Positions 1-8,611 are shown, counted from the stretch's first letter. The stretch is 64,000 nt of DNA from Paenibacillus sp. FSL H7-0326 (GCF_001955535.1 NZ_MPVN01000004.1:124001-188000); one strand, 5' to 3'. A program made the numbers and translations. The notes: a model not told the origin generated them from the letters alone.

Positions 1-434
1 TGCGTGTTGTACAGTCCCAGGCTACTGACAATGGAGAACTGAGGCACCATAATAGAGTGCCAGGGCATCATTAGATTCGCCATGAAGAGGACAAAGATCG
101 TATTCTTAAAGGGCACCTTGAGCTTCGCAAACGCATAGGCCGCCATGGAGCAGATGATAACCTGCAATACCGTGATCACCACGGACAGCTTTAATGTATT
201 CAGAAAGTACTGGGCAAAAGGAATGGCCGTCCATACCTCTTTATAGTTGTTCAGGAACAGCGTCTCCGGAATCCAATTCATCGGGTTCTTGAACAGATCG
301 ACATCGGTCCGAAGCGATGCGGAGATCATCCATAAGAATGGGAAAAGTGCAGCTACTGAAAAGATAACGAGCAGAATTAACAGCAGGTAGTAAGAGGGCT
401 TATGTCTCTTGACTGTATGAAATGCATTTATCAT
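1..434 (-). CDS. Carbohydrate ABC transporter permease, MalG type (partial, C-terminus off the left edge)
   Basis: This is the N-terminal 144 residues of an inner-membrane permease of the CUT1 sugar-importer family. Translation from 434 begins MINAFHTVKRHKPSYYLLL, with a first transmembrane helix at about residues 12-33, a periplasmic-side region (TDVDLFKNPMNWIPETLF) and two further hydrophobic helices (about 75-95 and 105-125). The EAA loop that contacts the ATPase lies beyond the edge. The start at 434 has GGGAGGAACAC directly upstream. It sits 19 bp downstream of the MalF-type partner and is the third gene of a binding protein-permease-permease operon. As is usual for CUT1 systems in Firmicutes, no ATPase gene is adjacent; a shared MsmX-like ATPase is inferred. 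The substrate cannot be read from sequence. Confidence 0.9.
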   Translation of the reverse strand, partial: MINAFHTVKRHKPSYYLLLILLVIFSVAALFPFLWMISASLRTDVDLFKNPMNWIPETLFLNNYKEVWTAIPFAQYFLNTLKLSVVITVLQVIICSMAAYAFAKLKVPFKNTIFVLFMANLMMPWHSIMVPQFSIVSSLGLYNT

Positions 435-453
435 GTGTTCCTCCCTCCCCTCC

Positions 454-1344
454 TTAGTAAGTGACCCATTTCTTCTCGAGTCTGAATTGAATTAGTGATA
501 TAACCATAACGATGACGAACAAGACGATGGACATCGCAGAGGCGTATCCCATCTGATAATTGCTGAAGGCTTCCTGATAGATTCGGAATACGAGCACATT
601 CGTTGAACGTCCCGGACCGCCGTCGGTCATCACCGATACAAGGTCGAATACCTGGAAGGAGTTAATGATCGTAAGAATGAGCACCATGAACAAGGTGGGT
701 GACAGGGAGGGCAGCGTAATGTAAATGAACTGCTGAAACTTGTTTGCCCCATCAAGCCTTGCAGACTCGTACAAGTATGTTGGTATCCCTTGAATGCCTG
801 CAAGCAGGATGATCATGTAGTAACCGAAGCTCTTCCATACCGCTACCAATACGATGGCAATCAGTGCCCAGGCCGAGGACATCAGCCATTCTGGCGGATT
901 GGTTATTCCGATGGCCTTCAGGATGTAATTGATCGGACCCGACATCGGATTAAAGAGCAGACCCCATACGATGGCGATCGACACCATGGAAGTGATATGA
1001 GGAAAATAGAAGGCCATACGCAAATATTTGCGCAGATGCCATATGTTGTTCAAAGCTACTGCGGAGAGCAGGGCGAACAAGATCGTTAGAGGAACAAACA
1101 GAATCATGTAGATAAAGTTATTCTTAAGTGATATAAGAAAATAATCGTCCGTAAGCAGCTTGGTGTAATTGTCTACACCTATGAAATTCGGCTTGATATT
1201 GAAGCCGCCGTAATCGGTAAAGCTTAAGTACAAACCATAGATTAAAGGGATAAATATAAATACCGCAAACAGGATGAAGGCCGGTAGAATGAACAGTGTG
1301 CCTGCCATGTAGGATTTGTACTGGATTCGATGTCTGCCCGTCAT
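454..1344 (-). CDS. Carbohydrate ABC transporter permease, MalF type
   Basis: This is a 296-residue polytopic membrane permease with about six transmembrane helices. The cytoplasmic EAA loop near residue 190 shows E-SA-x2-DGA followed by a LP turn, the ATPase contact typical of binding-protein-dependent sugar importers. I place the start at 1344 (MTGRHRIQYKSYMAG) because AAAGGAGG lies eight bases upstream; longer in-frame starts up to 1419 have no such site. It lies between the binding lipoprotein upstream and the MalG-type permease downstream on the same strand, so the three form one importer operon. Its length fits the family. The sugar is unknown. Confidence 0.93.
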   Translation of the reverse strand: MTGRHRIQYKSYMAGTLFILPAFILFAVFIFIPLIYGLYLSFTDYGGFNIKPNFIGVDNYTKLLTDDYFLISLKNNFIYMILFVPLTILFALLSAVALNNIWHLRKYLRMAFYFPHITSMVSIAIVWGLLFNPMSGPINYILKAIGITNPPEWLMSSAWALIAIVLVAVWKSFGYYMIILLAGIQGIPTYLYESARLDGANKFQQFIYITLPSLSPTLFMVLILTIINSFQVFDLVSVMTDGGPGRSTNVLVFRIYQEAFSNYQMGYASAMSIVLFVIVMVISLIQFRLEKKWVTY

Positions 1345-1429
1345 CACAACAGCCTCCTTTGTCATTATTGATCTTACGTAGATCAGCCTGAGTCCGAGTG
1401 GGGACAGGCTGATCGCCATACTTCGTTAT

Positions 1430-2722
1430 CTAATTCAAGACGGAGGATCTCTCCGCTTGGAAGTTTTGGATCGCCTGCGCCGCATCCTGCTCCTGGAACA
1501 GGAATAGATCGAGCTGCTCGCTGTACAAGTTATACACTTGATCGATCTTGGCAATCGGAGGCATTTCAACCAGCGTATTCGATTCGAAGAAATATCCGCT
1601 TCCTTCAAGGCCGGTGGCATTCAGGAAGGCTTCCTTCGTTGCATCACTAGAATAGGCAGGGAGGACACTTGCTTCTGCAATAACCGACTCCCCTTCCTCA
1701 CCGGTTACGAATTTTACAAATTCATAGGCTGCGTCCACATTTTTGCTGGCTGGATTAATCCCCATATAGGTACTCACACCGCCAACGGTTATTGGGTCGG
1801 AGGTTCCCTCTGGGAGCGGAAGCGGAGCCATATCAAATTCAATATCGGTCTTGCCTGCTTCTATATCGGCCTTGAGCATATTGACAGTCCATTCACCATT
1901 GACCATTATGGCGACGTTCCCATTCTCGAACTGCTTGATCCAGTCGATGCTCTCTGCATTCATCTGCTTATAGCTCATATGAGATTGATCCTGATAATAC
2001 AGGCGATCCAGATAATTCATCCATTCCTCAATGGGGGCGAGGCTGTCGTCCAGGATCGTAGTCCCCTGCTGAATTGCACCAAGTGGTGAGATGATCCAGT
2101 CAGCGTAGTAGCCGCCCCACTGCTTGTCTGCTCCTTCGCCTTTTGTCAGGCTCTTCGCCAGCTCCGCGTATTCCTCCCATGTTAACTGCTCAGGATAAGG
2201 AATGCCTTGGGCATCAAAGAGCGCCTTGTTATAAAAGAGGGCATATTGAGACGTCCGATAAGGGAGCGCGTAATATTTCCCTTCGGTTAGCACCTCACTA
2301 ATCTCCTGAAAGCTGGGACCGTAGGCGCTGACATCAAGATTATCCTCCTTCACCCGATCGGTAAGGTCCAGCAGCTGATTTTTGGAGGAAAACAGGCCAA
2401 GACTGGTTGTTCCGTTAACGCTGTATACATCCATTTTTGAACCGCCGGAGAGGTTGTTCATTATTTGCGTGTTATACTCATTTGCATTGTTGCTGATCGT
2501 ATTCATATGCACTTCGATGTTGCTATTCTGAGCATTAAAGGCTTCAATGACCTTCTGCATGTAAGCTTCTTCATCCGTCCATGTGTAATATTCCAGAACG
2601 ACTTTGCCATTCTCACCTGTACTGCCTTCTGAATCTGTGGCTGCTGAACTGCAGCCGACCAAGGCAAGTATTAGCACAGCAATCAGCGAGAACCTGAAAT
2701 AGCCGTGTTTATTCTTCATCAT
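1430..2722 (-). CDS. Extracellular sugar-binding lipoprotein of ABC importer (family 1)
   Basis: This 430-residue solute-binding protein would capture a sugar outside the membrane and deliver it to the two permeases encoded downstream. It opens with a lipoprotein signal peptide: basic MMKNKHGYFRF, a hydrophobic stretch, and lipobox LVGC with the acylated cysteine at residue 24. A Ser/Thr/Gly-rich spacer is followed by VVLEYYTWTDEEAYMQ, the typical first strand of family 1 binding proteins, and a C-terminal helix rich in Gln and Ala. The start has GGGGGCG upstream. It is first in the minus-strand operon and divergent from a histidine kinase and response regulator that likely control it. Confidence 0.93.
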   Translation of the reverse strand: MMKNKHGYFRFSLIAVLILALVGCSSAATDSEGSTGENGKVVLEYYTWTDEEAYMQKVIEAFNAQNSNIEVHMNTISNNANEYNTQIMNNLSGGSKMDVYSVNGTTSLGLFSSKNQLLDLTDRVKEDNLDVSAYGPSFQEISEVLTEGKYYALPYRTSQYALFYNKALFDAQGIPYPEQLTWEEYAELAKSLTKGEGADKQWGGYYADWIISPLGAIQQGTTILDDSLAPIEEWMNYLDRLYYQDQSHMSYKQMNAESIDWIKQFENGNVAIMVNGEWTVNMLKADIEAGKTDIEFDMAPLPLPEGTSDPITVGGVSTYMGINPASKNVDAAYEFVKFVTGEEGESVIAEASVLPAYSSDATKEAFLNATGLEGSGYFFESNTLVEMPPIAKIDQVYNLYSEQLDLFLFQEQDAAQAIQNFQAERSSVLN

Positions 2723-2970
2723 AACGCCCCCAATTTTTTGTGGTATGCTCTAATAGTAGGGTGATCTTTGGTTAAGTGTAAGGTTGAAATTTTATCGTCC
2801 TACAGGTGGACGAAGGGAGAGCAGCGGTATATCAGGCTAAAATACAGCTCCAGTTGCGGATTTATTATGAAAACGCATTCCTAATAAGGTGTATATAATT
2901 TCAACCTTTACAGGTGAAGGAATGCACCATAAAATTAATTCATTTCACATCTTAGGGAAGGGTGGCATCT
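2723..2970. promoter_or_regulatory. Divergent control region between sugar importer and two-component system
   Basis: This 248-base AT-rich gap holds the promoters of the importer (minus) and the sensor kinase (plus). A 12-base sequence, AAGGTTGAAATT, occurs at 2780-2791 and again in inverted orientation at 2897-2908. Each copy is followed by TACAGGTG on the plus strand (2800s and 2909-2916). Paired sites flanking the promoters are what an activator such as the neighbouring response regulator would need. That link is inference from position. Confidence 0.5.
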
Positions 2971-4488
2971 ATGGTTATATTCTTCGTGCTGATCCTGTTT
3001 ATTGTGATCGCGGTATTCTGCCTGACCCAGCAAAAATATACAAAGGCCACGCTGTTTATGCTGCTCATGGGCTTTTCCTTCCTCGTCGTCGTTTCCTGTA
3101 TTATTACTTATTTGTCCAAGGACGCTTATTACTATTACAGCCTGGATCGTTACTTCGGTATCTCGAAAGAGCTGCAAAATGATTTGGTATTCTTGCCGGT
3201 ATCACGGTATGTATTGATACGAGTCTTTAACGTGTTCACCATGGTGTTTCTGTATGCGGGCCTTGCTTCTGCGATCTATTTTGCCTTTCACATCCTTCCC
3301 AAGAGGGGGGTATGGATTCTATCCCTCATCGCACTACCGTGTATCCTGCAGGTGATGATCTACGATCCGTCCGTATATACGGCCTTCTACTATGCAATGT
3401 ACCCGGATTACATGACAGCACAGGGTATTGTCACTCTCTATGAATCCATTCATAAAGTGACTTGGACACTAAATACACTTTATATTGTGGCAGGCATTGT
3501 GCTTATTATTTATGCCTATTGTGATGCTCCCAAAGTCAGGCAGATCCGAAGCAATATACTAATGATTGTGGTGACCTATGTCTCCGTACAAATTACGTAC
3601 TACTATATGAATTACTGGGCTCCTGACCTTATGGTCAAAGTGTCCAAAGCGGCCCATTTCATCAGCTTTAAACCCATCAATCTAGTGGGCAATCCGTCCA
3701 TCTATACGCTGCTTCCTTATCTTGCGGGGGTGTGTGTGCTGCTCAGTCTATATTCCATCTACAAATATGCACGCCTGCAGAACAGCATTCGGAACCAGGA
3801 GACCGTGACATCGCAGAATATCGATTCGGCATTATTAACATCGCGTGTGTTCAGTCACTATATAAAAAATGAACTGCTGGCCATCATGGCGCAGACTGAA
3901 TTTTTGGAGAGCATGTGTGAGAAGTCACCTGAGGTTGTAGAGGAAATTCAAGTAATCGAGCAGCGCTGCCGCAAGGTGTATGATCGGCTGAATGTTATTC
4001 ATCAAAAAAATCTTAAATCCCAGATGGAGCTTAAACCGGTTCCCTTGACAGAGCTAATGGACAAGCTGCTCGGCGATATGAGTATGGAGCTCAGAGATAT
4101 TCAGCTGAACTACAGCAAGCCGCAGAAACCGCTGACGATCATGGCAGACTCTTATTATTTTTCGCAGGCCATCGAAAATATTATGTCTAATGCCGTTGAC
4201 GCTCTGAAATTTGTTCCGGACAAATCCAGACAAATCGATGTTAGAATGAATGTGAAGAACAAGTGGGTCGAGCTGATCATTCAAGATAACGGAACGGGTA
4301 TGGAAGAGGACAAGCTGGAGCACATTTTTCAGCCTTTCTACTCGTCAAAACCAACGGCGACAAATTGGGGAATGGGATTATCGCTCTGTCATACGATTAT
4401 TACGTCACATGGTGGTAAGATTCATGCCAGCAGCACACAGGGAGAGGGGAGCTCATTTCATATTGTTATGCCGTTACTCTTAAGATGA
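2971..4488 (+). CDS. Membrane sensor histidine kinase with variant H-box
   Basis: This protein of about 505 residues has an N-terminal half with about seven transmembrane helices (residues 1-270), then a dimerisation/phosphoacceptor region with His296 in the context SHYIKNELLAIM, and a C-terminal HATPase domain. ATPase motifs are visible: N-box NIMSNAVDAL, G1 DNGTGM, and G2 NWGMGLSLCHTI. The H-box lacks the usual H-E-[LI]-x-[TN]-P-L pattern. I prefer ATG at 2971 because GGGTGG lies just upstream; a GTG at 2962 is possible but sits inside that site. It is followed 24 bases later by its response regulator and is divergent from a sugar importer. A membrane-embedded sensor without an extracellular domain suggests it may sense through the transporter or the membrane, which is inference. 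Confidence 0.9.
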   Translation: MVIFFVLILFIVIAVFCLTQQKYTKATLFMLLMGFSFLVVVSCIITYLSKDAYYYYSLDRYFGISKELQNDLVFLPVSRYVLIRVFNVFTMVFLYAGLASAIYFAFHILPKRGVWILSLIALPCILQVMIYDPSVYTAFYYAMYPDYMTAQGIVTLYESIHKVTWTLNTLYIVAGIVLIIYAYCDAPKVRQIRSNILMIVVTYVSVQITYYYMNYWAPDLMVKVSKAAHFISFKPINLVGNPSIYTLLPYLAGVCVLLSLYSIYKYARLQNSIRNQETVTSQNIDSALLTSRVFSHYIKNELLAIMAQTEFLESMCEKSPEVVEEIQVIEQRCRKVYDRLNVIHQKNLKSQMELKPVPLTELMDKLLGDMSMELRDIQLNYSKPQKPLTIMADSYYFSQAIENIMSNAVDALKFVPDKSRQIDVRMNVKNKWVELIIQDNGTGMEEDKLEHIFQPFYSSKPTATNWGMGLSLCHTIITSHGGKIHASSTQGEGSSFHIVMPLLLR

Positions 4489-4512
4489 TATATGGAAGGA
4501 GATGAGACATTC

Positions 4513-5214
4513 GTGAGTACGCCACAGATTAAGGTTCTGATTGTTGAAGATGATGATCTAATTTGTAAGCGATACCAAATGATCATGTCCAAGGATGAGG
4601 AGATTGAGTGCGTAGGGAGAGCAGCAAGTGGATACGAAGGAACGATGCTGGCTGCGCTGAATAAGCCGGATGTCATACTCATGGATATTGAACTGGAGGA
4701 TAAGCAGGCCGGGCTTAGAGCTACGGAGGAGATTCTGAATTACATGCCGGAGATCAAAATCGTCATGCTAACCGTATGCGAGACGGATGAAACGGTATTT
4801 CGTGCGTTTGAGCTGGGTGCAACGAATTATTTACTCAAAAATATGCCAGCCGATTCTATACTACAGGCAGTGAAGGATGCTTATAACGATCGACCTGCTC
4901 TTCACTCGAATATTGCCGGCAAGATTACTAGGGAGTTCAAACGGATCAAGACGACAGAAGACAGTCTGCTGCACAACTTTTTTATCTTCACCCAGCTGAC
5001 CCCGACTGAGCTTGAGGTGCTGGAGCTGTTGATGAAAGACTATACACGGCAGGAGATATGCAAGCTCAGACATGTGGAGCCTTCCACTCTAAAATCACAG
5101 ATTAACAGTATTCTAAAGAAGTTCAAGAAGAGCAGTGTGCAGGAGATTGTGCCCGTGCTCAGAGAGCTGCACATTCCAGAGATCCTTGAGCAGCGTAAGG
5201 AGAAGTCGTCATAA
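4513..5214 (+). CDS. Response regulator, NarL/LuxR-like output
   Basis: This 233-residue regulator has a receiver domain (residues 1-120) with acidic DDD near the start, the phosphoacceptor Asp in VILMDIELED, a conserved Thr (MLTV) and Lys (LLKN). A LuxR-like HTH follows at about 160-220, beginning LTPTELEVLELL with a recognition helix near VEPSTLKSQINSILKK. GTG at 4513 is chosen because GAAGGAGATGAG precedes it; the earlier ATG at 4492 sits on that ribosome binding site. It is co-transcribed with the kinase 24 bases upstream. Likely targets are the importer genes and the inverted repeats at 2780-2791 and 2897-2908, by inference. Confidence 0.9.
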   Translation: MSTPQIKVLIVEDDDLICKRYQMIMSKDEEIECVGRAASGYEGTMLAALNKPDVILMDIELEDKQAGLRATEEILNYMPEIKIVMLTVCETDETVFRAFELGATNYLLKNMPADSILQAVKDAYNDRPALHSNIAGKITREFKRIKTTEDSLLHNFFIFTQLTPTELEVLELLMKDYTRQEICKLRHVEPSTLKSQINSILKKFKKSSVQEIVPVLRELHIPEILEQRKEKSS

Positions 5215-5278
5215 TTCTGCTGAGCAGGTGTTTTTTAGAATGGCTATGTTAAATCCACCGTTGATAATTAACCATAAT

Positions 5279-5305
5279 AAAGCCGCCTGGTAAAAAGGCG
5301 GCTTT
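5279..5305 (+). terminator. Rho-independent terminator after two-component operon
   Basis: AAAGCCGCC and GGCGGCTTT form a 9-bp perfect stem with a 9-base loop. The T tail is short on the plus strand; on the minus strand it is TTTATT, so it may also stop transcripts of the 5367-5675 gene. Confidence 0.75.
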
Positions 5306-5366
5306 ACCTGAGCTATCGTTTCCCGTTAGTTTAAAGACAAATTCATAGGTTTCTTTTAAATCACTT

Positions 5367-5675
5367 TTATTTTTCATTTAATGAAGGTCTTAGTCGTAGT
5401 AAACCTATTGTCATACAAATCATACTCATTGCCCAAATTAATCCGATCCATCCAATAGTCAGAGAATTCTGTACTGAGCTAGTTGTTGCTCTAGTTTCCA
5501 GCAGTTTAATCCAACCTAATGCACCCCATGAAAATAATATTAAATGAGCTAATATCCATCCATAACCAGCTTTTTTGTATCTAACCATTAATACAATAAC
5601 TACAATAAGAATTGCTCCAATAACCAATATTAAACCGAATCTTAGTAAGGCTAGAACTTCTTCTTCCATTAACAA
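5367..5675 (-). CDS. Small integral membrane protein, unknown function
   Basis: This predicted 102-residue protein has three hydrophobic segments (about residues 8-30, 40-58 and 72-94) and no charged catalytic motif. I do not recognise the family. The start is taken as TTG at 5675, nine bases after GGGAGGT; an in-frame ATG at 5669 is the alternative. It lies in an AT-rich stretch that differs from its surroundings and faces the terminator at 5279-5305. No partner gene is adjacent, and the function cannot be inferred. Confidence 0.6.
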   Translation of the reverse strand: MLMEEEVLALLRFGLILVIGAILIVVIVLMVRYKKAGYGWILAHLILFSWGALGWIKLLETRATTSSVQNSLTIGWIGLIWAMSMICMTIGLLRLRPSLNEK

Positions 5676-5862
5676 CGAAACCCTACCTCCCTCAGCTATT
5701 AAGATTAATTAGTGATAAACTCTTACTGATACAACACTCTTTAATAGTCTATAGTTATACAATTAATTTTGAAAACAGCGATCTTGTCCTTGTCTCGGGA
5801 TACGAACTTGTACCGATAAAATAAAGAAACACCGCTAAAATAGCGACTTTCATTGGGACTAT

Positions 5863-5911
5863 GCTCTTGTCCTCCGACACGTGACCACCGTTCATGTCAG
5901 ACGACAAGAGC
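5863..5911 (+). other. Orphan stem-loop with terminator-like tail
   Basis: GCTCTTGTC (5863-5871) pairs perfectly with GACAAGAGC (5903-5911), with additional partial pairing inside (around GACACGTGA against TCATGTC) and TTTTAT immediately after. It resembles an intrinsic terminator on the plus strand, yet no plus-strand gene precedes it within 600 bases. It may end an unannotated small RNA or be a relic of a lost gene. Confidence 0.45.
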
Positions 5912-6054
5912 TTTTATACAAATACAACAAGAACTTCTATACATAAATCTGCGTAAAATTTTTGGCGGTCCCCGAACCCTAATAAAGAAATTATCCTTTT
6001 CTAAAAATGCATTCATAGATATTGATTCTGATCTAAGATTCCAATCAAAAAATG

Positions 6055-6079
6055 AGAACCCCTCGAATTGAGGGGTTCT
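6055..6079 (-). terminator. Terminator of acyltransferase gene
   Basis: AGAACCCCTC and GAGGGGTTCT form a perfect 10-bp stem with a 5-base loop. On the minus strand it is followed by CATTTTTTG, giving a T-rich tail 16 bases after the stop at 6095. Confidence 0.85.
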
Positions 6080-6094
6080 GAGTTTTAAAAATAG

Positions 6095-7216
6095 TTATAG
6101 CACCTTCTTGGCATAAGGGATTTTCCGAATCAGCATAGCGAGCAAATAACTCGTGATTGTCCCTAACCCACCTAATATCAGAAACTCAATAAACAGAGGC
6201 ATCTGGGTGCTGTGCAACCAAATGCTATAAGCAATCAATACGAGTGAATGGATGATATAAACCGTATACGAGGTAGTATCAACACTACGTTGAAATCCGT
6301 TCGTTTGATTGCGATATTTGCGGTACACTGCCAACAATAGTAGAGAGATGCCAAATCCGACAAAGGGCTCCCACATGGCATAGATGAAGGCATTTGAGTT
6401 TAGTCCCCCTCCGGTACTCAATGTCGGGTTGAGGATGAGAGCGGCGATCGGAAGTATCGGCAGGAATACGAGTGCGATAATGCCCATGATTTTTACGGTT
6501 CGAGGTGGGATACTCGTTAACCACTGATTGCGGTACGCGATAATCCCTGCAATAAAGAGTACGATATATGCAGGAAAATAACCAAAGTTCAATCCAAATA
6601 TCAGCTTGCCAATCGGGAATATTTGCCGAATTCCGAAGGTTACAAGCCCGATGAGCGTGGCAGTAAGCAAAAGCACTTTTACCGATGGGAACGGGATACT
6701 CTTCTTTGGTGCACTATCTTTCCTAACTATCCTTACAATCGTATAAACTGAATTAAACACAAGCAATGCGAGCAAAAACCAGAGTGGACCAGGTTCTGTG
6801 ATTGCAAAGCTGAGGATCTGCGTCCGATAAAACTCCCAAAATGACACTACTTTGCTAGCGTCTGTGCTGTAGTGGAGCGTAGTGATATATAAAATCACTG
6901 GACTGATGAAGAAAATATAAACGATCACAGGAATCCCCAAGCGCATCAGCCGATCTTTGAGAAATGACTTTGGTCCTTTGCGATCAAAAGATGACGGCAC
7001 GAAGTACCCCGCGATAAAGAAGAATAATCCCATAAAGAACGCTTGGTTGATAAAGACAAACATCAGCATCAGCACAAAACTCGCATCAGGCTTTTGAAGC
7101 GTATCAAAAAAATACCACGAACCCGGTACAGCATATGTCGTCGCTGCATGATGAAACACAACCAGAATTGTGAGAAATGTCCGCAGATGATCCATATAAA
7201 ATAGACGATTGTTCAC
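6095..7216 (-). CDS. Acyltransferase 3 family membrane protein
   Basis: This protein of about 373 residues has ten or so transmembrane helices and belongs to the acyltransferase-3 (OafA/WecH-like) superfamily. These proteins move acyl groups onto sugars, lipids or other surface molecules. The N-terminus MNNRLFYMDHLRTFLTILVVFHHAA shows the family signature, with the LR-x6-V-x2-HH motif containing the likely catalytic His pair. The start is GTG at 7216 with GGGGGAG upstream. It has its own terminator, no obvious operon partner, and lies in the AT-rich patch bracketed by the 12-bp repeat. The acceptor substrate is unknown. Confidence 0.88.
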   Translation of the reverse strand: MNNRLFYMDHLRTFLTILVVFHHAATTYAVPGSWYFFDTLQKPDASFVLMLMFVFINQAFFMGLFFFIAGYFVPSSFDRKGPKSFLKDRLMRLGIPVIVYIFFISPVILYITTLHYSTDASKVVSFWEFYRTQILSFAITEPGPLWFLLALLVFNSVYTIVRIVRKDSAPKKSIPFPSVKVLLLTATLIGLVTFGIRQIFPIGKLIFGLNFGYFPAYIVLFIAGIIAYRNQWLTSIPPRTVKIMGIIALVFLPILPIAALILNPTLSTGGGLNSNAFIYAMWEPFVGFGISLLLLAVYRKYRNQTNGFQRSVDTTSYTVYIIHSLVLIAYSIWLHSTQMPLFIEFLILGGLGTITSYLLAMLIRKIPYAKKVL

Positions 7217-7836
7217 CGTGCTCCCCCTTTTATATGATGTTTTTCTTGTTTACTTTTCTCCTGCGAACCCCACTAATTGATACTAAGTGGCATACTGCTT
7301 GAAATTAGCAGCCGGACGATACATTTAAATCAATGCAGTAAAACAACGCTTCTGAGCAAAACTAGAATTGTAATACCATTTCCGACTTCTGGTTCGTTGG
7401 ATAACATTCGAGCAACAGCTATAGACTTTTCGAACTCTAGCAGATTGGATTTTCTAACCTCAAGCAGTTTCCTCTTTGTTGAACATAATAACCATTCCCT
7501 TCCATTGAATTATATCTTCATGTTACTTAAGAATGGCGTACCCCAAAACAACCTTGAGTCTGATTCATAGCTCCGTCTACAGTTCGAGATTTTTATTAAC
7601 CTATCATAGTAAATCCCTTATTTCATTGAAAAGAAGCCGAATGTAGCCAGCTGCTTCATTATTTTATTAATTTAGCGTTTCCCGTTACGTGATGCAGTTG
7701 TATTTATAATGCGTTTCATAATAATTAGCAGAACTTGAATGGGAATTCAGGTAGTTGTTTTGAATGATGATTTTGGTTAGTAAAATAACTACAGCTACTC
7801 TCCTCCATTTATTCAACTATCCTGCCCGGTAGCTTA
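7217..7836. other. Intergenic region without convincing gene
   Basis: This AT-rich stretch of about 620 bases has only short open frames lacking ribosome binding sites. A 97-codon plus-strand frame at 7277-7570 starts at TTG without a binding site and resembles no family I know, so I do not call it. The second copy of the 12-bp direct repeat lies at 7676-7687. Confidence 0.6.
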
Positions 7837-7873
7837 AAGAAGGCAGCCAATCGCATTGGTTGGCTGCCTTCTT
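7837..7873 (-). terminator. Terminator of glycosyltransferase pair
   Basis: AAGAAGGCAGCCAA and TTGGCTGCCTTCTT form a perfect 14-bp stem with a 9-base loop, 25 bases beyond the stop of the downstream glycosyltransferase. Confidence 0.85.
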
Positions 7874-7897
7874 GTTTTGTTAATTCCCTTTATCCAC

Positions 7898-8611
7898 TTA
7901 GCGGCTTACAAACGTCTTAATATCATTGACTCCAGGTACCTGATCCCCTTTCTTCATGAGCCTTCTATCACTAACAATCCATGTATGATCCTTGGAGCCC
8001 TTTCTTCGAATCGCAGCAAAGTGGTAGGGGCTTCCTGCATAAATGGAATAACCCTTGGCTCGGCACAGGGAGCAGAACTTCACACATTCACCGCGCGACC
8101 GGTTCGGGAAGCTCACCGCATCAAATACCTCACGTTTGAAGAGGAGTGTCGCCCCCTGTACCTCAGATACGTAACGCTCGGCCATATCACGATAACGATA
8201 AAGCACAAGTTTTTTGCTGCTTAAATATACATAGTGGGCTCTCTTTCCGACGATATCTGCTTTTGTTTTACGCAGCGTATGCATGCTGTCTTTCAGGTAA
8301 TCCGGTGCATAATAATCGTCATCATCAAACTTGGCAATATAGGGATACTTGGCCATGTTGACTCCATAATTAAGACAGTTGCCCAAGGATACATGCTCAG
8401 GCTGTCGATAAATTCTTATATTTTTATAAGGCTCGGCAGCTTTAATATAATCTTTCATTTTCAATTCCTTGTGGTTCAGGATAATAATGAGCTCCTTGTG
8501 TTTGTAGCGCTGACTTATAAAATTCTCAATGAGGTTGTCCATACAGTAATGTCTTTTCGTACAGACGATAATGGAAACGCCGTAATGTGAAGAACGCTCC
8601 TTTTTTGCCAT
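7898..8611 (-). CDS. GT2-like glycosyltransferase paralogue with altered ED motif
   Basis: This 237-residue GT-A fold glycosyltransferase starts with VSIIVCTKR (residues 12-20), the nucleotide-binding first strand, and has the metal/nucleotide-binding run DDDD at 96-99. It is a tandem paralogue of the gene upstream (8614-9348): both share PEH-x-SLG, AKFDDDDYYAPDYL, VGKRAHY or LGKRAHY, and FAAIRRK near the C-terminus. At residues 174-176 it reads GEC where the paralogue has GED, the position where GT2 enzymes carry the catalytic acidic pair. It may therefore be inactive or altered in activity. ATG at 8611 has AAAGGGAG upstream and lies two bases after the upstream stop, so the pair is co-transcribed. 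The sugar and acceptor are unknown. Confidence 0.85.
   Translation of the reverse strand: MAKKERSSHYGVSIIVCTKRHYCMDNLIENFISQRYKHKELIIILNHKELKMKDYIKAAEPYKNIRIYRQPEHVSLGNCLNYGVNMAKYPYIAKFDDDDYYAPDYLKDSMHTLRKTKADIVGKRAHYVYLSSKKLVLYRYRDMAERYVSEVQGATLLFKREVFDAVSFPNRSRGECVKFCSLCRAKGYSIYAGSPYHFAAIRRKGSKDHTWIVSDRRLMKKGDQVPGVNDIKTFVSR

Larger units (their letters stand above)
5676..6094. other. Intergenic region with orphan hairpins, no gene seen
   Basis: This AT-rich gap of 419 bases has no convincing coding sequence. It contains a short hairpin CGCTA-AAA-TAGCG near 5832-5844, a long stem at 5863-5911 and the acyltransferase terminator at 6055-6079. Confidence 0.6.
5317..7687. repeat. 12-bp direct repeat flanking an AT-rich segment
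   Basis: CGTTTCCCGTTA occurs at 5317-5328 and at 7676-7687 in the same orientation, about 2.36 kb apart. The pair brackets the small membrane protein and the acyltransferase, both in DNA visibly richer in A and T than the rest of the window. This could be a target-site duplication, a scattered short repeat, or chance. Confidence 0.35.

Noticed and set aside
5853-6071. 72-codon plus-strand frame
   Set aside because: Runs through the orphan hairpin and the acyltransferase terminator, with no binding site.
7277-7570. 97-codon plus-strand frame in the AT-rich gap
   Set aside because: Starts at TTG without a ribosome binding site, has no recognisable domain, and lies in low-complexity AT-rich DNA.
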